Shown piece after piece: positions 1 to 7,846 of a DNA stretch of 9,248 bases. Source of the stretch: Holophagaceae bacterium (GTDB lineage: Bacteria > Acidobacteriota > Holophagae > Holophagales > Holophagaceae); assembly GCA_016710635.1 (NCBI GenBank), contig JADJVL010000030.1:1-9248 (forward strand). Direction: 5' to 3'. The position numbers were made by a program, and so were the translations under genes. Under the pieces are notes generated by a model. The model was not told the DNA's origin. It searched no databases and worked only from the letters and a program-made list of their open reading frames with translations. Positions within the stretch are counted from its first letter, which is position 1; every line of letters begins with the position of its first letter.

Positions 1-160
1 GCGGTCCTCGACCTTGGCATCCCGGAGCAGTTCCGTGCCGAGAAAGTCCAGGGACTGGTGGAAGAGTTCGGCCCAGGAGCCCTTCGGCCCGTAGGCAGCC
101 TCGAACTCCATCCCTGAGCCAGGCTGGGGGCCTGAGGGACCACACGATCACGAAGGACAC
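1..160 (-). CDS. Antibiotic biosynthesis monooxygenase (ABM)-like protein, 5' part only
   Basis: The gene runs off the left edge, so about 53 N-terminal codons are visible. A GTG start at 158-160 lies five bases after a strong GGAGG (166-170) and opens with VSFVIVWSLRP. After a one-base slip near 118-128 the reading continues as PGSGMEFEAAYG, then SWAELFHQS and FLGTELLRD. The combination of an N-terminal beta strand (FVIVW), an FEAAYGP-type segment and a GTELLRD segment matches small ABM-fold proteins as I remember them. These are dimeric ferredoxin-like proteins that are often annotated as monooxygenases but usually have no known substrate. An internal ATG at 109-111 gives a longer clean frame but lacks the first strand, so I prefer the GTG. 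It lies 47 bases after the response regulator stop, in the same direction, so it may be the last gene of that operon. Family assignment is moderate; function is unknown. Confidence 0.6.
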   Translation of the reverse strand, partial: MSFVIVWSLRPPAWLRDGVRGCLRAEGLLGRTLPPVPGLSRHGTAPGCQGRGP

Positions 161-165
161 GGGCA

Positions 166-170
166 CCTCC
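166..170 (-). promoter_or_regulatory. Ribosome binding site of the ABM-like gene
   Basis: Minus-strand GGAGG sits five bases before the GTG at 160. It decides the GTG start over the internal ATG at 111. Confidence 0.6.
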
Positions 171-207
171 GGCGATTATCCCGCAACCAGGACGCGATGG
201 CGCGGGC

Positions 208-950
208 TCAGGCCTCCAACCCCACCGTTCGAGAAAGGCGGCGCGGTAGGTCTTGATCAGGACCTATGGCGCCGTCCTTCAGCACCAGGAGGCCATCCCC
301 ATGATCCCAGGGCTCCAGGTGGGCCATGGCGTCGAGGGCGACGATCTCGCTGCGGTGGACGTGGATGAAACGCCGCGGATCAGGCGTCGCTCCAGTTCCG
401 CAAGGCTGGTGCGCAGGACGTGCACGGCGCCGTCCGCGTGGACCTGCACCTGCTTGCCCTCGGCGCAGAGGCGCTTTACGGCCTCTGCAGGAAACCAGCG
501 GTCCTCCCCCTTCACCAGCAGTCGCTCCAGGGGCGCTTGCGCCACCCGCGCCAGCAGGGCCTTCAGCTCCCCGCCCTTCCGACCGCCGTGCAGCGCCTGG
601 GCCCGGTCCAGGGCCTTGGCGAAGCGCGCCGCGTCGTAGGGCTTGAGGAGGTAGTCCACTGCCGGGGCTTCGAAGGCGTCAGGGGCGAAGCGGTCGTAGG
701 CCGGTGGAAAAGATCACCTCGGGAGCGGCGGCGCCAGGGCCTGCAACACCTCGAAACCCGTGAGGCCCGGCATCTGGATGTCGAGGATGAGGAGGTCCGG
801 GCGCAGGGCCTGGACCTGGGCCACCGTCGCGGACCCGTCCTCGGCTTCGCCGACCATCGCGAAGCGGGGATCCTCCTTCAGGAGGCGCTTGATCTTGGCC
901 CGGGCCGGCGCCTCGTCGTCCGCCACCACGATGCGGAGGGCCTCAGCCAT
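208..950 (-). CDS. LytTR-family response regulator (receiver + LytTR DNA-binding domain)
   Basis: This is the cytoplasmic response regulator partner of the adjacent histidine kinase. It begins MAEALRIVVADDEAPARA and has a receiver domain over about residues 5-120. The acidic pair is D11/D12, the phospho-acceptor is Asp57 in LILDIQMPG, a FSTAYDRF segment carries the conserved Thr, and VDYLLKPY carries the conserved Lys. A linker leads to a LytTR DNA-binding domain of about 100 residues, with RTSLAELERRL, FIHVHRSEIVALD and LIKTYRAAFLERW. Frames change near 660-715 (an extra G in ACCGGCC), near 380 (ERRL to RRFIHVH) and near 265. The stop is taken as TGA at 208-210, which needs one more slip (LERWGLEA*), so the 3' end is approximate. 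The ATG is supported by GGAGG at 957-961. Its first eight bases (ATGGCTGA) contain the kinase stop, indicating translational coupling. The family is clear; the target promoters are not visible. Confidence 0.9.
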
Positions 951-2051
951 GGCGCGCCTCCAGGGGGCAGCAAGGATGACCACTTCGGCGCCTCCCCGGC
1001 CGGTTGCCGGTTTCCAGCCTTGCGCGGGCATCGTGAAGCAGGTCCAGGCTCCGGCGCAGGTTTTCGAGGCCGATCCCCATGGGCCGCGCGTCGACGAAGC
1101 CGCCGCCGTCGTCCGCCACCGAGAGCCGGGCGGTATCGCCGCTCCGCTGGACGCTGACGGTCACCTGGAGACTCCGTCCCACGGCGTCCTCGTTGTGCTT
1201 GAGGGCATTCTCCACGAGGCGCTGGAGGGCGAAGCGGGGGACGCAGAGGCCTCCGAGGCCCGACTCGATGGAACGGGTGACCTGGACCCGGTCGCCGAAG
1301 CGCGCTTCCACGAACGAGAGGTAATGGTCCAGGCAGCCAGCTCGCGGTCCAGGGTCCAGGTGGCGCCGCCGGCTTCCAGGCCGTCCCGCAGCATGAGGCC
1401 CAGGTCCCCCAGGAGCCGGTCGGCCTTCGCGAGGTCCTCGTACATAACCGAGCTCAAGGTGTTGAGCGCGTTGAAAAGGAAGTGGGGATCGAGCTGGGCG
1501 GAGAGGGCCTGCAGCCGCGCCTTCCGCAGCTCGGATTCGAGAAGAGCGCGGCGGCGCTCTCCGCCCGAGCGCCGGCGCCGGATCTCCACCACGTGGAAGA
1601 GGGCGGCGAGGGCCGCGAAGCCGATGAGGTCCTTCAACCCCTCCATGGGGGCGCGGAAGGCGAGGTTGCCGTAGTCGTAGGCGCCCCAGCCGGCCAGGCG
1701 GTACACCACCGTGCGCAAGGCCCACATCCCAGCGACGTGAAGGATCCAGAAGATCAGCGCGGCCCCGAGGTGCAGGGCGAGGAAGTCTCAGCCCCCGTGC
1801 GCCGCCAGGGCGCGTTGAGGGCGGCGAGCTGGGTCAGGGGAGCATGGCCCCGAGACCACCAGGGCCGAGGTGAGCTCCACACCACCGGTTCCTGCCAGGG
1901 CGTGGGCGAACCCGGAGGCCTTCAGGTCCAGGGCCACCGTCAGGGCGAGGCGCAGGGCGTTCAGGGGAAGAAGAAGGCCCCGGACATGAGCGCCCAGCGG
2001 AGCTGGATGGTCGGCCAGCGCCAGGAGGACTCTGTTCGCGGTGGTCTCCAT
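943..2051 (-). CDS. LytS/YehU-type sensor histidine kinase
   Basis: This is an integral-membrane kinase that phosphorylates the LytTR regulator encoded next to it. The N-terminal half holds four hydrophobic stretches: around RWALMSGAFFFPLNALRLAL, LVVSGAML, the stretch ending FWILHVAGMWALRTVVY, and IGFAALAALFHVVE. A charged linker (ERRRALLESELRKARLQAL) leads to the His_kinase box LDPHFLFNALNTL, with the phospho-accepting His codon at 1482-1484. The ATPase part follows: RLVENALKHN (N box, about 1190-1215), SVADDGGGF (G1 box, about 1100-1120) and GIGLENLRRSL (G2 box, about 1045-1080). No periplasmic sensor domain or HAMP is seen. Frame changes occur near 2000, 1960, 1840, 1790, 1735, 1335 and 975. 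The ATG at 2049-2051 (METTANRV) is the best start, though its Shine-Dalgarno is weak. The stop TGA (943-945) overlaps the regulator. It follows the acyltransferase almost without a gap. Confidence 0.9.
957..961 (-). promoter_or_regulatory. Ribosome binding site of the response regulator, inside the kinase 3' end
   Basis: Minus-strand GGAGG lies six bases before the ATG at 950. It supports that start over upstream in-frame starts and lies within the last codons of the kinase. Confidence 0.6.
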
Positions 2052-2054
2052 TCT

Positions 2055-3003
2055 TGGGGCTCGTCCGAGAGTATGGCCGCCAACGGGCCTTCCGGGAGCC
2101 GAGCCGGCCTGGGCGTTCCACCTGGCGGCTTTCGGTCCCATGCCCAGGCAGGGCCGCAGCAAGGGGGGACACCGCCGCCTACCAGTTCGCAGAGGGCCAC
2201 GGTGAGGAGGTGAAGGAGGCCACCCGTCAGCGACGCAAAGAAGGTCGACGGCCCGAGCTGCAGGCGCAGCATCCCACCAGCCCAGCACCACGATCACGGT
2301 CTGATGGAAGATATAGAAGGGGTAGGCCGGACTGGGCGCGGGTGAGCCAGGGCAGTGGCCTCGTAACCCGCGCCTTCGCGTAGCCCAGCGCCGCGCAGAG
2401 GGTGGCCCAGATGAAGCCGTAGAGCGCGAGGTGCTCCAGCGGGAAGGGGAATTCGTTCGGCGGCAGCAGTACCAGAGGTGGTGCCAGCTCGTGCTGCCCT
2501 TTGGATACGGCACGCCCTGCAGCACTGAGGGCCAGAAGCTCCAGTAGCTGCCGCTGTACTGCCCCGTCCACACGCGTTCCACCCAGATCTGGGGCGGCAC
2601 GATGACCAGCATGCCGAAGGAAGCAGTCGCTTGATCCGGTCCCACGCGAAGTGCCCGCCCCGCCTGCGCAGGGCGAAGGCCGTGGCGGCGCCGGCGATGA
2701 GCATGAGGAGGGGCATGCGCAGCAAGGGTGCAGGATGTCCATGGTCCTGTTCAGCACCGGCAGCAGGACCGGTGCCTTCACATGCCAGGGATCGTCGGCG
2801 TTGAACATTTGCGCCGAGTGGTAGAGGTGCAACAGCAGGATGCAGGTCATCCGGAGCCAGTCCAGGTCAGGGCGGCGGGACGGGGCCCCATCCGTGAGCG
2901 CATCGCGCGAACGGGAGGACAGGACTTGATGGCCTGTCCGATCTGGGGGTAGTCGGCGAAGCCGCATCTCATCAGATGGGCTGGTCGTCTCGGGGTCGGA
3001 CAT
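2055..3003 (-). CDS. Membrane acyltransferase, acyltransferase-3 / OpgC (MdoC)-like family
   Basis: This is a polytopic inner-membrane protein of the family that transfers acyl groups (such as succinyl or acetyl) onto envelope glycans. The start MSDPETTSPS has AGGAG six bases upstream. Recognisable pieces in order are DLDWLRMTCILLLHLYHSA (first membrane helix with the family His), WHVKAP, LRMPLLMLIAGAATAFALRR, FGMLVIVPPQIWVERVWTG, YWSFWPSVLQGV, SWHHLWYL, LEHLALYGFIWATLCAALGY, YPFYIFHQTVIVVLGWW and GGLLHLLTVALCELV. Each piece lies in a different frame from the next, with switches near 2730, 2640, 2490, 2335 and 2275. No stop codon exists in any frame between about 2160 and the kinase start, so the 3' end is a guess. 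At about 317 residues it is shorter than I expect for the family, mainly in the middle. The family is well supported; the substrate is unknown. Confidence 0.8.
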
Positions 3004-3009
3004 GGGGAA

Positions 3010-3014
3010 CTCCT
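3010..3014 (-). promoter_or_regulatory. Ribosome binding site of the acyltransferase
   Basis: Minus-strand AGGAG is six bases before the ATG at 3003 and fixes the start despite a frame that is open far upstream. Confidence 0.55.
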
Positions 3015-3046
3015 GGATGTCCCCAGGATCCCTCCACTGGTTCAGT

Positions 3047-3054
3047 CCCCCCCC
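3047..3054. repeat. Homopolymer of eight C (G8 on the coding strand) upstream of the acyltransferase
   Basis: Eight consecutive C lie about 44 bases upstream of the acyltransferase ATG, inside the short gap after the adenosine deaminase. Long G tracts can vary by slipped-strand mispairing. In this window, homopolymer length is also the main error source, so the true length is uncertain. Confidence 0.5.
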
Positions 3055-3090
3055 AGGCGGCACGAGCGGACGGGAAGGGGGCGAGCCTGA

Positions 3091-3112
3091 CGGAGCCGGC
3101 GCAGAGGCTCCG
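3091..3112 (-). terminator. Hairpin in the adenosine deaminase-acyltransferase gap
   Basis: CGGAGCC and GGCTCCG form a perfect 7-bp stem around an 8-base loop, about 20 bases after the proposed adenosine deaminase stop. No T run follows on the minus strand, so this is not a classical intrinsic terminator. It may be an attenuating or 3'-end-protecting stem, or chance in GC-rich DNA. Confidence 0.25.
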
Positions 3113-3130
3113 GCCGATCCGCGCCACCCC

Positions 3131-4207
3131 CTAGAGCTGTTCGCGCCCGGATTCCAAACTCTTCGGCTTGAACGCCTACCACTCCCTCCACTACCTCCGC
3201 CAGCATGGCGCGCTTGATGGCGTAGGGAGGAAGTAGCTGCATGCTCTTGAAGCCCAGATGGTGATCTCCTTGAGTCTCGTCGAGAAGGAAGCCGAGCTCC
3301 TCGTGGATGGTGAGGTACCGACACGCTCGTGTTGGTATCGCGAGGCGGTTGTCGGTTGACCGTCACCCGCAGGCCCAGGTCGTAGAAGAGGCGGATGGGG
3401 TGGTCGCCGACTGCGCTTCACGGCCTTGGTCTGGACGTTCGACGACGGGCACACCTCGATCGGGATGCGGTGGTCGTTGACGTAGTTGAGCAGCTCGCCG
3501 CTCTCGATCAGCCGGACGCCGTGGCCGATGCGGTGGGCGCCGCAGAGGTGGATGGCCTGGTGGATGCTCTGGGGCCGAAGGATCCGCCGGCGTGCAGGGT
3601 GCAGTTGATGTTGTTGGCGAGGACGCGCCCCGAAGGCCTCCTTGAATTTCTTGGCCGGGAAGTTCTCTTCGGCCCCCGCCAGGTCGAAGCTGCACACGCC
3701 CTTGTTCTTGAGAAGGAGGGGAAGGCCACGGTGAGGTCCGCCAGCTGTTGCTCATCTCGGGGCTGATGTGGCGGATGCCGCAGATGTTGACGCCGGTCTG
3801 GATGTTGTACTTCTTCTTGGCCTGCTTCAGGCCCTCAAGCACCGCCTGGACGATGCTGTGCGGGGTCATCCCCTGCTGCTGATGCAGGATGGGCGCGTAG
3901 CTGCCTCCATGTACCGCACGTTCTCTTGGCGGCTGCTCCGCCAGTTCGAAGGCTGAGCGCACCAGGCTCTCGTAGGTCTGCATCCGCTCAGCGTCACGTC
4001 GAAGGCCTGAGGTATTCCACCAGGACTTGCAGTCGTCCCCGACCCGCACCAGGGGCGCAGCCATCCTACGTCCCCCGGCGGGCAGCTTGATCCTTCTGCT
4101 GCTCCGCGAGCTCGAGGATGGTCTCCAGCCGCAGGAGCCGTCCAGGTGGGGACGTGGGAGATCGGTCTTGGGAGGCGCTGGATGTCTTGAAGCTGAGCTT
4201 GGGGCAT
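3131..4207 (-). CDS. add: Adenosine deaminase
   Basis: This is a cytosolic zinc amidohydrolase converting adenosine (and deoxyadenosine) to inosine in purine salvage. The start MPQAQLQDIQRL is followed, after restoring a base, by PKTDLHVHLDGSLRLETILE, the N-terminal metal-binding HxH motif. Then come MQTYESLVRSAFELAEQ, NVRYME, YAPILHQQQGMTPHSIVQA, TGVNICGIRHISPEMS, VCSFDLAGAEENFPAKKF, NINCTLHAG, the active-site block HRIGHGVRLIESGELLNYV, IPIEVCPSSNVQTKAV, VTVNTDNRLVSNTSVS (metal-ligand Asp) and PYAIKRAMLAEVVEG. At 1077 bases (about 359 codons) the length is normal. The stop TAG at 3131-3133 gives an ending FKPKSLESGREQL, reached by one more slip. The HxH region shows doubled C runs, and the HAGE glutamate reads as Gly in the raw sequence. 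The start lies about 10 bases after the PBP1A end, so the two are probably co-transcribed. Confidence 0.9.
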
Positions 4208-4215
4208 GGGGAATC

Positions 4216-6879
4216 TTACAGCCATCCCGCAGGGCTCCCGGATCACCAGGATTTCTGGGGCCCGGTCTTCCGGGGGCTCCACCTTCTCCGGGACGGCCCG
4301 CTGGGGCTTCCTGCCCGGGCTTGACCTCGGGCGCTCGAGGCGGCTTCCGTTCTGGCCTCCGGGTCTTCGCGGCTTCGACCTTGGGTGGCTCCATCATCTT
4401 GTTCCAGTCGATGGGGGCGTCGCCGTCCTCCTTCGGCCGGCCCGCCCCACCACCCGGACCTCCGCCACGGCGTTGTGGGCCTTGTCCCGCCTCCCGGATC
4501 CTGGCGATGGCCTGGCGGTGCTCTCCTGCTGGGGGCCGTGCCCGGCGGGAAGGCCAGGCTGAGCACCTTTGTCCGTGGTCGCGCCGCTGGCCACCAGGCC
4601 TGGGCGTAGCGGTCGACCTGCGCCCACTCCATGCCTTCCGGAGTCTGAAGTCCTCCGGTGTTCCCTGGACGGCGACCTTCATGAAATCGGTCCAGATGGG
4701 GCACCGCCACCTTGCCGCCATCGGCGCCGCGGTAGATGGTCTTCTTCGCGTCCAGGCCCACCCAGACGCCGCAGTGTGCGGGTGGTGAAGCCCAGGAACC
4801 AGGCGTCGGTAAAATTGTTCGTCAGTGGTGCGATCTTCCCCGCCACCGGCCAGTTCAGGTCGTTGGTCCGGGCGCCGGTGCCCTGGGTGGCCACGCCCTG
4901 CAGGCACTGGATGAGCTCGAAGTTCACCTTGGGGTCCACGACCTCCTCCCCGAGGACGCCCTCGTGGGTTTCGAGGACGCGGCCGTTCCGGTCCACCACC
5001 TTCTTGATGAGGAAGGAACGGCGCCAGCTTCCCGTTGTTCGCGAAGGTGGCGTAGGCCCGCACCATGTCCTGAGGGGCAGGTCCCGCGGCGCCCAGGGCC
5101 AGGCTTGGATAGGGGCGGCATAATGCCGGTCACGCCCACCTTGGCGGCGAAGTCCCGGACGTGGCCGATGCCGACCTCGTCGAGGGTGCGCACGGCGGGC
5201 ACGTTGCGGCTGTCCCGGAGCGCCTCCCAGATGGGGATCGGGCCCCAGTTGTCCCGCTCGTAGTTCTTGGGCGCGTACTCCTTGGCGCCGGCCGGGCGAG
5301 GCAGGCGTCCAGCCGACCGTCGGGACCCCCGACCACGCTGAACATCACCGGGTCCACGAAGCGCGTGGGAATATCGTTCACCAGGGTGGCGGGCGTCATG
5401 CCCTGCCCGAAGGCCGTGCCATAGACGAAGGCCTTCACCGTGGAGCCGATCTGCCGCTCCGCCTGCCAGGCCCGGTTGAATTTGCTGCGGGCATGGCTAG
5501 CCGCCGACCATGGCGCGCACTTCGCCGGTTTCGATTCCACCCAGCAGGGCTGCTTCCACGTCTGGTTCCTGGTCGAGCTCCACCTGCACGGGCCGGCCGT
5601 TGTCGTCGGCGTCTTCACCAGGAAGAGGGGGCCGAGTCCCCGGCAGCTGCTTGGCGATGTCCTTCCCCGCCCACGCGAAGCGGCGATGGGCACCCCTGAG
5701 GGTGGTTTCTCCGAAGCGGACGAGGGCGTGGCTTTCCTTGGTGCCGGGATCCTTCCACTCGAGGATCACCCCGCGGACCTGGTCGCCGTCCTCCATGAAG
5801 CGGCGCCAGCCCGGGAGCTGGGCCTGCTCCGGATCATTCACGGCCTGGACCGTCTCCCTTGCGGAAGCCCCGGCGCCGGTCCACGGCCCGCAGCCGCTCC
5901 GGACGGATCCGTTGGCGGCGACCTGCCAAGCGGAATCGATGGTGGTGTAGACCTCCAGGCCGCCATTCAGCACCGCATCCTTGCCGTACTTCTCGTAGAG
6001 GTACTTCCGCACCTCCTCCACGGCATAGGGCGCGACGGCCTCTTCCACGGCATTCTCCCTTGCGAGGCGGATGGGGCGCTCCATGAAGACTTGGCGTCCA
6101 CCTCCTTCAGGTAGGTCTCCGCCACACGCGCCGCAGCACGTGGTTGCGCCGGGCCTTCACCGCCGCGCGGACCCAGGATCGGGATTGTAGGGTGGTGCCA
6201 GCTGGGATTCTGGACGAGGCCGCCAGCGTGGGCGCACTCCTCCACGTTGAGCTGGGCGCTCTCTTGCCGAAGAGTACTGGGCCGCCGCTCCCGATGCCGT
6301 AGCGGCCGCCGCCGAAGTAGACCTCGTTGGCGTAGGCCTCGAAGATCTGGCGCTTCTTGGAGGCCTTCTCCAGCTTGCGCGCGATCACGATCTCTTCAGC
6401 TTCCGGTCCAGCTTCTTCTGCCGCTTGGCGGTGACCGTGCGGACGAGCTTGCCGCATGGTCAAGGTGGGAGGCGCCTTCCTTGCGCTTGCCGAAGGAGGT
6501 GATCATGGTGAAGCCCGCCGCAGGAAGCCGCGGCCGCTCACGCCGTCGTGGCTCCAGAAGTCCTCCGCGTCCTCCGTGGCCCCAGCGCGCCGACGAAGGC
6601 CTTGGGGATGTCGCCGTAGGGGATGACGACCCGGTGCTCCTCGGCGAAGACGCCGATCACATCGCGTTGCGGTCCAGCACCTTCGTGATGGTCTTGGGCA
6701 CCCGCAGGGCGAAGAGGGTGAGGAAGCTGTCCGCCTCCCGGGAGTAGGAGCTCCAGAGCCAGGCGAGGAAGCCGCCGCCCCCACCACCGCCAGGGCCGAG
6801 GAGGACGAGGAAGACCTTGACGAGGGGAGGGCGGCGGCCACCGGACTTCGAGGCGGGCAGGGCGCGGTTTTGCGGGCAT
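4216..6879 (-). CDS. Penicillin-binding protein 1A (bifunctional transglycosylase/transpeptidase)
   Basis: This class A PBP polymerises lipid II and cross-links peptidoglycan outside the inner membrane. The N-terminus MPAKPRPARLEVRW precedes a single membrane helix (VKVFLVLL...FLAWLW). The GT51 domain follows: VVIPYGDIPKAFVGAL, an EDxxFxxH-like box read as TEDAEDFWSHDG, GASTLTMQLVR, LKEIVIARKLEKASKKRQIF and EAYANEVYFGGGRYGIG. The transpeptidase domain has GGLEVYTTID, GIETGEVRAMVGG, the active-site STVK (Ser codon 5442-5444) in QIGSTVKAFVYG, the SxN motif SRN (5203-5211), VRAYATFANNGK and the KTG region (4829-4837) before FTDAWFLGFT. A Pro/Lys/Glu-rich tail follows IDWNKMMEPPKVEAAKTRRP. About 888 codons is normal for the class. 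Frames switch more than a dozen times, and the KTG box needs repair. The exact stop is uncertain: a TGA at 4243 and a TAA at 4216 are candidates. Confidence 0.92.
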
Positions 6880-6891
6880 GCCTCAAGCCTA

Positions 6892-6912
6892 CGGCCTTCG
6901 GCTTCCGGCTTC
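6892..6912. repeat. Three tandem 7-bp units between PBP1A and nadK
   Basis: CGGCCTT, CGGCTTC and CGGCTTC follow one another directly in the 80-bp divergent region, just upstream of the PBP1A start. The first unit differs at two positions. The remaining bases of this divergent region show no clear -10/-35 elements, although promoters for both genes should lie there or inside the neighbouring 5' ends. Confidence 0.5.
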
Positions 6913-6945
6913 AGCCCAAGGCCAACGCCACCCGCTGCCGCCGCC

Positions 6946-6950
6946 GGAGG
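6946..6950 (+). promoter_or_regulatory. Ribosome binding site of nadK
   Basis: GGAGG on the plus strand lies nine bases before a TTG at 6960-6962 that is in frame with the first recognisable NAD kinase strand. The nearby GTG at 6952 is too close and out of frame. Confidence 0.5.
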
Positions 6951-6959
6951 TGTGCTGGC

Positions 6960-7827
6960 TTGGATAGTCCCCTTCCCCGCCTGGTGCTGGTGGCCAAGAC
7001 CAAATCCCCGCTGCTGGCTCCAGACCCTGCACATGGTGGTGCCTCCTTCCTCGAGCGGGGCTGGCGGCTCCACGGGGAAGCGGACCTGTTGCCGGCCTGG
7101 GGCGCCGCGGGTCTTCCCGAAGCGGCGCTGGATACGGGCCCTTTCCCAGAACTCCGAACTCTGCCTCGTTCTGGGGGCGATGGCACCATGCTGGCCGCCG
7201 CCCGGCGGGGTGGGCATGTCCGGGCACGCCCCTCCTGGGCATCAACCTCGGCTCCCTGGGCCCTCACCGCCCACCCGGCGCCGGGGAAGCGCGGGCCATG
7301 GTGGACGCCACTTCCAGGGCGTCTTGCACCGGGAGGTCCGCGGCCTCATCCATGCCGAGCTGCACCGGGACGGCGGGATGCATCATGAGCCAGGGCGTGC
7401 TCAACGATGCCGTCATCGGCAAGGGGGCCCTGGCCCGCATCATGGACCTGGACCTGCAGGTGGACGGCGAGGACGCCGCGACCTCAAGGCCGACGGGCCT
7501 TCACCGTCTCCACCCCCACGGGCTCGACGGCCTACTCCTCAGCGCCGGCGGACCGATCCTGCATCCAGCCCGGACGCCCTGGTGATCTCGCCCATCTGCC
7601 CCCACAGCGGCCTGCCCTGCGGCCCTTGGTGGTGCAGCAACCTGGACGTCACACCATCACCGTGGGCACGGAGAGGGCTACCTCACCCTGGACAGCCAGA
7701 CCGGCCGCCTCCCAGCCCAGGGACCTGCCTCGTGCTGCGGCGCTCGGCGCCGCATCACCCTGCTGCGAACCCCGCCCTGCCCTTCTTCGCCCTGCTGCAG
7801 GAGAAACTGCGCTGGGGCGACCGGTAG
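6960..7827 (+). CDS. nadK: NAD kinase
   Basis: This cytosolic enzyme phosphorylates NAD with ATP or polyphosphate to make NADP. The best start is TTG at 6960 (read as Met, then DSPLPRLVLVAKTKSP, the first Rossmann strand). GGDGTMLAAARR at about 7174-7210 is the phosphate-binding GGDGT signature with its catalytic Asp. It is followed by the pieces LLGIN, LGSLG, LTAHP, NDAVIGKGALARIMDLDL (7405-7455), VSTPTGSTAYS then LSAGGPILHP (7507-7565, the second NadK signature), ALVISPICPHS, LTLDSQTGR and FFALLQEKLRWGDR before TAG at 7825-7827. About 288 codons is the usual bacterial length. The G run at 7173-7177 has five Gs where six are needed to join CLVLG to GGDGT. A lost C near 7536-7540 breaks the second signature. 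It is the only plus-strand gene here, divergent from PBP1A and convergent with truB. Confidence 0.93.
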
Positions 7828-7846
7828 TCTAATGGCCCGGCTGAGG

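Noticed and set aside
420..1157. Plus-strand 245-codon open frame opposite the response regulator and kinase
   Set aside because: Its protein has the Arg/Gly/Pro-rich composition of an antisense shadow, while the minus strand holds clear receiver, LytTR and kinase motifs.
2227..3366. A 379-codon minus-strand frame joining the adenosine deaminase end to the acyltransferase
   Set aside because: Only the part after 3003 matches the acyltransferase. The upstream part is low-complexity out-of-frame deaminase and intergenic sequence, and a good RBS marks 3003 as the start.
4027..4788. Plus-strand 253-codon open frame opposite PBP1A
   Set aside because: No recognisable domain. It lies entirely opposite the PBP1A C-terminal region, including its Pro-rich tail, and is a GC-driven shadow.
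3363..5066. A 567-codon minus-strand open frame
   Set aside because: It is a chimera: it contains true pieces of PBP1A (VRAYATFANNGK), out-of-frame PBP1A, and true and out-of-frame pieces of adenosine deaminase. High GC suppresses stop codons, so this is not a fusion gene.
5440..6114. Plus-strand 224-codon open frame
   Set aside because: It is antisense to the PBP1A linker and transpeptidase start (GGLEVYTTID, GIETGEVRAMVGG), with no RBS or family match.
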